DNA from: Cyrtodaria siliqua
Taxonomy: Eukaryota; Mollusca; Bivalvia; Adapedonta; Hiatellidae
Direction of reading: 5' to 3'
Assembly: GCA_037043455.1 (NCBI GenBank)
Contig: JAWPHD010004486.1
Coordinates: 62,001-126,000 of the forward strand
DNA length: 64,000 nucleotides
Shown here: in pieces, positions 57,128 to 64,000 of the stretch
How the letters are laid out: each line of letters opens with the position of its first letter
Position numbering within the stretch: position 1 is the first letter of the stretch
The notes under the pieces: model-generated
What the model was told of the DNA's origin: nothing
The model's input: only the letters and a program-made list of their open reading frames with translations
The model's database searches: none
Program-made: the position numbers and the translations under genes

Positions 57128-57925
57128 GAAAGAAAATTACGATCACACATTAGACGGCAAATGGGTGGGTGGCTGAATGACAAAATTATAAATACCGCGC
57201 AAAAAAAAATTAAAAGCTCAATTTAATCTTAATTCAGGTTTACAGAATACTCTGTTAGTTCTACGTTTTAAGAATAAAGAACAAATCTGGAACGTCAGCA
57301 AACAATTCAATATTCAGTACCCTCCGTGTGCTTAAGTTCACCATAATGGAAGCAATTTGGATTTTGTCGTACAAAACAAAAGAGTCAGAAACAGTTACAG
57401 TTTTAGATAGTTTAAAATCACAAAAAACAATCAATTCCCCCATTTCTATACAGCTATCTCAAATTTGTGCTTCCGGGAATATTACCAAACAGTTCCAGAT
57501 TTGCAAAGACAGGAACACGGTTCCGGTTGTGGTATTTTTGCTATAGCTTTTCTAACCGAACTGTTACACGCACATTTTGATCCAAATTATAAGCAATATT
57601 AGATTCAACAAGAACTTATGTTAAAACACTTAATAGACATATAAAACTATATTGTGAATGTAAAATGCCCGATTTTGTTGATAACAGAATTAAATGTGGA
57701 AACAGAGCCTGTTCTATAAAATGGTACCATAAAACATGAGTTGACAGTATAGAAAATACAACTGAGGATTTTGTGTACAAAAATTGTTCTTGGTAGTTAT
57801 AACTTTATATAACGTGTATGATTTTAACAAGTGGTTGTTCTTGGTACTTAATGCAATACATATATGGGTTTGTTTTTCGAGTGTAGGACATAATCCCCAA
57901 CGGAAAAAATCCCCCTCGTATATTT
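57128..57925. other. Unassigned interior of the candidate transposon
   Basis: Overlapping 60-72-codon ORFs on both strands (57261-57546) have no recognisable domain. Confidence 0.3.
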
Positions 57926-58075
57926 TAATTGAATTGAATTGAATTTGGTTTTTCGTCGCACCAACACATGAAAGTTATATGGCGCCTAATAAGAATGAAC
58001 ATGCCAGCCTCATCCTCCATTTACATCAAGATAAAATATGGAGAATGGGCCTCGAACCTGCTAACCTGCAGATGG
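57926..58075 (-). mobile_element. SINE-like fragment
   Basis: GAATTGAATTGAATTTGG tail, CGTCGCACCAACACATG, GTTATATGGCGCC, then ATGGGCCTCGAACCTGC near a B-box position. Resembles the body of family 1 in layout but not in sequence; the head is missing. Confidence 0.45.
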
Positions 58076-58511
58076 TAGGACAAAATCCCCCTCAAGTAAA
58101 AAAACATGATAGGACTAAATCTTCCTTTTTAGAAAATACAAGGTAGGACAAAATCCACCCTGTGAAAAACGAGGTGGGCAAGGCTCGACAAAAAAAACTA
58201 TTATAAACAAGGTATGCAGTTTGTCTAAGCACACAAATTAGTAATGGTTATCTATTAATTATTAAATGAAATAAAGGTCTTATTGCACTAACATATTTGA
58301 CATTTTATTTATTGAATTCCAATTTATTTTTTATTTATTAATTTGTTAATCAACACTAACATGTTATCTTACCTCCGAATAACCAAATCAATTACCGATT
58401 ACCTGTGTATTATCAATTAACCGTGAAAGTGTTAGTCACCGCCGCCACCACCGCCACTCATGCATTCCCAACAACCCCCGTCATTTCTGAATTTGATGGA
58501 GCCCCCGCCAT

Positions 58512-58690
58512 CTAAACTTGCCCCCAGATAATGCATGTTACTGTTTGACGCTTATGGACTGAGCGAGTGTGTCTATACACATTTCCCCAAGAAGAGATGG
58601 AATATTTGCACACTTTGCAGTAGTGGAGCCTTTTGTGCCTATATCCATACTTTTCTGCACTTTTCATACGTCGGAATATGCTACAGGTGG
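58512..58690 (-). CDS. C2H2 zinc-finger ORF 2 (partial or exon)
   Basis: One clear finger, CKVCKYSISSWGNVYRHTRSVH (C-x2-C-x12-H-x4-H; 22 residues), after a basic stretch (RRMKSAEKYGYRHKRLHY). A GTAACA donor-like site follows KRQ near 58540 and a TGTAG acceptor-like site precedes the exon near 58682. The upstream minus-strand ORF 58681-58872 (ELSTITPVLASTPVKTPALMEDF, 23 residues) looks like protein but is in another frame. Together with 55129-55345 this may be one spliced gene. Confidence 0.5.
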
Positions 58691-59314
58691 GTCTCGACAC
58701 CTGGATCAGGAGCTGTGGCTTTATATAAAGCTGAAGGTTGTACAGAGAAGTCCTCCATCAGTGCAGGTGTCTTTACTGGAGTGCTGGCGAGGACGGGCGT
58801 GATCGTTGATAGTTCATGCTCGTTGTTGTTGTCGTCAAGGACCATATCCACACTCAAATACATGGCACCCACGTAAATACTCTTTTCTTACTGGAACGAA
58901 AACTCCATCAGATTCGTCGTTGATACACTGTAACGCTGTAAGAGATATACTGTAACATTTATTCTTTTTCTGTTATGATACTGTAACATTACGTGTAAAG
59001 TTTGTATAATTCAAAAACGGTGTATTTTAATATAATATCTTGGTAAATTGATAGATAAATCGTTCTATTTAAAATATACAAGATGCCTAACTAATACCCA
59101 GCAGTAGCACATTTTAACATTAAATACCCTTCTCTTGTATAGCGACAATTACTGGCGAAAAGTTAATGTTTACATATTCTACTTTCGGTTTCACTTTCAA
59201 CCTTATTTCTAATGTTTTACACAATCTTAAGGAATATTTTCATGAAATGTGTAAAACAAGATAGCAAAATCAAAACATATTAGCTCAAATTATTCAATTA
59301 ATCCTCACGAAACT

Positions 59315-59460
59315 GATACAAATGGAGTATTTTCACAACACATGGGCAGAACACATGGAGAGATACTGCAACACGAACGTACAGATATTGTAACAGATGT
59401 AGTTGTGATTTTGTATCATGACTTCGTTGAGACATTCTTTACGTTGTAACGGGAGTGATT
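59315..59460 (-). repeat. Inverted subterminal block, right
   Basis: Partner of 54437-54560: CACATGGAGAGATACTGCAA, GTACAGATATTGTAACAG, TTTTGTATCATGACTTCG, TTTACGTTGTAACG. Confidence 0.85.
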
Positions 59461-59709
59461 TGGTTTAAGGTAAAACTCCACGGCAACAAAAACATACAGG
59501 TTTAAAATTGGAAAATAGTGTACACCTAATTCAAAATGCAATTTAAAACGAACCGCGTGAAATTGGAGATTATTTTTAAATGCATACGTTCTAAATGACA
59601 GTTTCACATCATTAAATCACGCATTTCTTTTGATAATCACTTCCTCTGAAAAATAACATCTATAACAAAAGCGTTCAATTATAAATTGAACACCACTCTT
59701 GTATGAGCG

Positions 59710-62450
59710 ATTTTGAACATTATATGAAGTATGGTATTGTATTTATATGCAGTGATTCTGTTGACTTTTTATATGGTTGATAAGTTGGTAGGTAGTTGGT
59801 AGTTGGCAGTTGGTTATTCGAATAACCAACTACCAACCAGTTGCCAGTTGGGGATTCGTTTGTATTATTATAATAACAAGGGAATTTGTATGTCTTACTC
59901 AAGATTATATGTTAATACAAATAATCAACAACAAAAGGGAAAATTTTAATGTAAAAGCTGAATCCCCAACTGGCAACTGGTAGCCAGTTGGTTATTCGTT
60001 GCGAATAACCAACTCAACTGGACATTTTGAACCGTCGACTGGCGAGAAAAAAAAACGATAAATTGATGAACAAAAATGACAAAGATGTGATTTTAATCAA
60101 TATTAAAAGATTATTCACTGCATTTATTTATAAAAAATAATAACTTATACAACAAATCCGAATCCCCAACTGGCAACTGGTAGGTAGTTGGTTATTCGCG
60201 GCGAATAACCAACTGGATATTTTGAATCACCGACTAGCATATAAATTCAATAAATTAATGAACAAACCCGGCAAAGATGTGATTTTGATCAATACAAACT
60301 GTTTATCATTGCATACATTAATAAAAAAATAATAAAATAACGACTTATACAACAATTCCGAATACCCAACTGGCAACTGGTAGGTAGTTGGTTATTCGCG
60401 GCGAATAACCAACTGGAAATTTTGAATCACCGACTGGCATATAAATTCAATAAATTGATTAACAAACGCGCCAAAGTTGTGAATTTGATCAATACAAACT
60501 GTTTATCATTGCATACATTAATAAAAAAAATAAAAAAATAACGACTTATACAACAATTCCGAATCCCCAACTGGCAACTGGTAGGTAGTTGGTTATTCGC
60601 GGCGAATAACCAACTGGATATTTTGAATCACCAACTGGCACGTAAATTCAATAAATTGATGAACAAACGCGTCAAACATATGCTTATGATCAATATAACA
60701 TGTTTTCTTTATTGCATAGATATAAAAAAATATATAGTAGCGACTTATACAAAAATCCGAATCCCCAACTGGCAACTGGTAGGTAGTTGGTTATTCGCGG
60801 CGAATAACCAACTGGATATTTTGAATCACCAACTGGCACGTAAATTCAATAAATTGATGAACAAACGCGGAAAAGTTGTGATTTTGATCAATACAAACTG
60901 TTTATCATTGCATACATTAATAATAAATAAAACATTAACGACTTATACAACAATTCCGAATCCCCAACTGGCAACTGGTAGATATTTTGAATCATCAACT
61001 GGCACGTAAATTTAATAAATTGATGAACAAATGCGTCAAACATGTGCTTATGATCAATATAACATGTTTTCTTCATTGCATAGATATAAAAAAATAATAT
61101 AGTAGCGACTTATACAAAAATCCGAATCCCCAACTGGCAACTGGTAGGTAGTTTGTTATTCGCGGAGAATAACCAACTGGAAATTTTGAATCACCGACTG
61201 GCATATAAGTTCAATAAATTGATGAACAAACGCGGCAAAAATGTGATTTTGATCAATAAAAACTGTTTATCATTGCATACCTTAATAAAAAAAAAAAATA
61301 ACGACTTATACAACAATTCCGAATCCCCAACTGGCAACTGGTAGGTAGTTGGTTATTCGCGGCGAATAACCAACTGGAAATTTTGAATCACCGACTGGCA
61401 TATAAATTCAATAAACTGATTAACAAACGCGACAAAGTTGTGATTTTGATCAATACAAACTGTTTATCATTGCATACATTAATAATAATAATAAAATAAC
61501 GACTTATACAACAATTCCGAATCCCCAACTGGCAACTGGTAGGTAGTTGGTTATTCGCGGCGAATAACCAACTGGAAAATTTGAATCACCGACTGGCATA
61601 TAAATTCAATAAACTGATTAACAAACGCGACAAAGTTGTGATTTTGATCAATACAAACTGTTTATCATTGCATACATTAATAATAATAATAAAATAGCGA
61701 CTTATACAACAATTCCGAATCCCCAACTGGCAACTGGTAGGTAGTTTGTTATTCGCGGCGAATAACCAACTGCATATTTTGAATTACCAACTGGCCCGTA
61801 AATTCAATAAATTGATGAACAAACGCGTCAAACATGTGCTTATAATCAATATGACATGTTTCTTCATTGCATAGATATAAAAAAAATATATATATTAGCG
61901 ACATATACAAAAAAATGCGAATCCCCAACTGGCAACTGGCAGGCAATTGGTTATTTGCGGCGAATAACCAACTGGAAATTTTGAATCACCGACTGGCATA
62001 TAATTTCAATAAATTGATGATCAAACGCGGCAAAGATGTGATTTTGATCAATAAATACTGTTTATTTATTGCCTTTCAATTATAAAAAATTATAAAATAA
62101 TGACCTATACAAAAAAATCTGAATCTCTAACTGGCAGCAACTCGCGGCGAATAACCAACTGGATATTTTTAATTACCGTCTGGCATGTTGATTTAATAAA
62201 TTGATGAACAAACACGACAAAGATGTGATTTTGATCAGTATAAACTATTTATTTATTGCATACAATTATAAAAACAATAAAATTTAATAATGACTGATAC
62301 AAAAATTCCGAATCCCCAACTGGACATCTTGAATAACCGACTGTCGAAACTATTTGGTAAATTGATTAACAAACACAGGGAATAAGTGATTTTGATTAAT
62401 ATAAACTGTTTATTTATTGCACATGTTCTAAAAAAATAATTAGATACGAC
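59710..62450 (+). repeat. ~200-bp palindrome-bearing satellite, first orientation
   Basis: About 12 head-to-tail units from ~59960 (CCCCAACTGGCAACTGG at 59964, 60164, 60566, 60763, 61127, 61327, 61520, 61720 and others; spacing ~197-203 bp, some shortened). Most units carry a 29-bp palindrome: AGTTGGTTATTCGC, one central G, and GCGAATAACCAACT (for example 60587-60615). Two unit types alternate irregularly: one with TGTGATTTTGATCAATACAA, the other with TGTGCTTATGATCAATATAA. A piece at 59780-59850 is already in the reverse orientation. Stops and frame changes exclude coding. Confidence 0.95.
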
Positions 62451-62789
62451 TAATACAATAAATCCAATATCTCTAAAAATTCTCGACAGACATATAATTA
62501 AGATTGATTTCTGGATGAGAAAAAAACGTCTCGCAAGTATATTCAATAAATTTATGACGATGTGAGTTTTTCAATAAACAATGCGCGCTTAAAAAATGGA
62601 GTAAATCAAGAGGAATAGTATCTTTATAAAAGTTAAAAGAGTTTAAACATTTTTAGTGTATCTTTTCTAAATATTTTATCAAATAAAACATGAATATAAT
62701 TTTAAACTTGATAGAGGGAATTCATAAAAATGATTTACGCCGATTACTTAGCGTAAGTTGTTTATTGAAAAGCTACCCTGCTTCGTGCT
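62451..62789. other. Spacer between the two satellite arms
   Basis: Diverged AT-rich sequence; the first part (to ~62560) keeps traces of satellite (GACTAATACAATAAATCC). It is the symmetry centre of the inverted array. Confidence 0.6.
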
Positions 62790-64000
62790 ATTTTTTTATT
62801 TTTTTATTAATGTATGCAATGATAAACAGTTTGTATTGATCAAACTCACATCTTTGCCGAGTTTGTTCATTAATTTATTGAATTTATATGCTAGTCGGTG
62901 ATTCAAAATATCCAGTTGGTTATTCGCCGCGAATAACCAACTACCTACCAATTGCCAGTTGGGGATTCGGATTTTTGTATATATCGCTACTTTATTTATT
63001 TTTTATATCTATGCAATGAAGAAAACATGTTATATTGATCATAAGCACATGTTTGACGCGTTTGTTCATCAATTTATTGAATTTACGTGCCAGTTGGTAA
63101 TTCAAAATATCCAGTTGGTTATTCGCCGCGAATAACCAACTACCTACCAGATGCCAGTTGGGGATTCGGAATTGTTGTATAAGTCGTTATTTTATCAATT
63201 TTTTTTTAATGTTTGCAGTGATAAACAGTTTGTATTGATCAAATTCACATCTTTGCCGCGTTTGTTCATCAATTTATTGAATTTTTATGCCAGTCGGTGA
63301 TTCAAAATTTCCAGTTGGTTATTCGCCGCGAATAACCAACTACCTACCAGTTGCAAGTTGGGGATTCGGATTTTTGTATAAGTCGCTACTATATTATTTT
63401 TTATATCTATGCAATAAAGAAAACATGTTATATTGATCATAAGCACATCTTTGACGGGTTTGTTCATCAATTTATTGAATTTACGTGCCAGTTGTTGATT
63501 CAAAATATCCAGTTGGTTATTCGCCGCGAATAACCAACTACCTACCAGTTGCCAGTTGGGGATTCGGAATTGTTGTATAAGTCGCTATTTTATTATTTTT
63601 TTTATTAATGTATGCCATGATAAACAGTTTGTATTGATAAAAATCACATATTTTCGGCGTTTGTTCATCAATTTATAGAATTTATATGCCAGTCGGTGAT
63701 TCAAAATTTCCAGTTGGGGATTCGGATTTTTGTATAAGTCGCTACTATAAAAAAAAATTATATCTATGCAATGAAGAAAACATGTTATATTGATCATAAG
63801 CACATGTTTGACGCGTTTGTTCATCAGTTTATTGAATTTACGTGCCAGTTGGTGATTCAAAATATCCAGTTGGTTATTCGCCGCGAATAACCAACTACCT
63901 ACCAGTTGCCAGTTGGGGATTCGGATTTGTTGTATAAGTTATTATTTTTTATAAATAAATGCAGTGAATAATCTTTAATATTGATTAAAATCACATCTTT
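62790..64000 (-). repeat. ~200-bp satellite, inverted orientation (runs off window)
   Basis: Six units of the same satellite reversed, with palindromes near 62928, 63115, 63315, 63510 and 63870 and one unit (63700) that lost it. Here the two unit types alternate regularly, giving a ~400-bp higher-order period. The array continues past the window. Confidence 0.95.

Larger units (their letters stand above)
53590..59701. mobile_element. Candidate ~6.1-kb TIR DNA transposon
   Basis: Left end CGAGAGGTGTTCAATTTTGA (53590); right end, reversed, CAAGAGTGGTGTTCAATTTA (from 59701). Both are bordered by TA (53588-53589, 59702-53703 equivalent at 59702-59703), as in Tc1/mariner insertions. Inside, 54437-54560 is repeated inverted at 59315-59460, and GTTACA motifs crowd both subterminal zones in facing orientation. 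Two C2H2 finger ORFs lie on the minus strand. No DDE/D transposase was recognised, and the size is large for mariner, so the superfamily is open. Confidence 0.6.

Noticed and set aside
56955..57146. Minus-strand ORF with VAQSVARR motif
   Set aside because: This is a translated tRNA-like SINE head, a common false protein in gene catalogues.
53590..59701. Plain assignment of the 6.1-kb element to mariner
   Set aside because: Only the ends and TA borders fit. No transposase with a DDE/D triad was found and the subterminal structure differs, so the superfamily is left open.
60623..61009. 128-codon ORF across the satellite
   Set aside because: Frame drifts between units of unequal length; unit lengths are not multiples of three and no family resemblance is seen.
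60587..63540. CRISPR or integron-like array because of regularly spaced palindromes
   Set aside because: The sequence between palindromes is also repeated, so this is satellite DNA.

Overview
This is a repeat-dominated stretch of an AT-rich eukaryotic genome, most likely a marine bivalve. The evidence is LINE, Penelope-like and tRNA-derived SINE retroelements with target-site duplications, a short internal run of the CCCTAA telomere repeat used by molluscs, and dispersed repeat styles I associate with clams. The clade is inference. I recognise no intact host gene. The only hints of non-retroelement coding are two C2H2 zinc-finger ORFs on the minus strand, which lie inside a candidate DNA transposon.

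Layout. 0-3 kb: a ~120-bp tandem repeat split by a deleted LINE with an RNase H domain. 3.5-4.5 kb: the 3' end of a Penelope-like element (PLE). 7.2-10.2 kb: a hairpin element and the best-preserved LINE ORF, with its 3' UTR. 10.2-15.3 kb: a nest in which a PLE copy splits an antisense LINE, followed by a second, decayed PLE. 18-31.1 kb: a ~6-7 kb tandem segmental duplication (about 2.1 units) in which each unit has taken different insertions. 31.4-33.3 kb: a PLE tail whose middle has expanded into about 35 copies of a 49-bp minisatellite. 34-42.9 kb: PLE pieces, a second LINE ORF and several SINEs. 42.95-46.3 kb: mostly unassigned. 46.3-49.4 kb: two SINEs, the telomere-like run and a ~2-kb array of 21-bp units. 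50.5-52.7 kb: a ~310-bp tandem family. 53.6-59.7 kb: a candidate ~6.1-kb TA-flanked element with short terminal inverted repeats, an inverted subterminal block and arrays of a GTTACA motif facing each other. 59.7-64 kb: a ~200-bp satellite with a 29-bp palindrome in most units, first in one orientation and then inverted.

The most informative system is the PLE family. Three copies keep a SECIS-like stem-loop that overlaps the end of the reverse-transcriptase ORF, and one copy has an in-frame UGA where another has a Cys codon. This fits the reported Naiad-type PLEs of clams that encode selenoproteins. The 3' tail of the same family is scattered about 16 times in the window, including inside its own coding region, and it seeded the minisatellite. 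All copies here look defective. The genes do not form a pathway; the window is a record of nested retrotransposition and tandem amplification.
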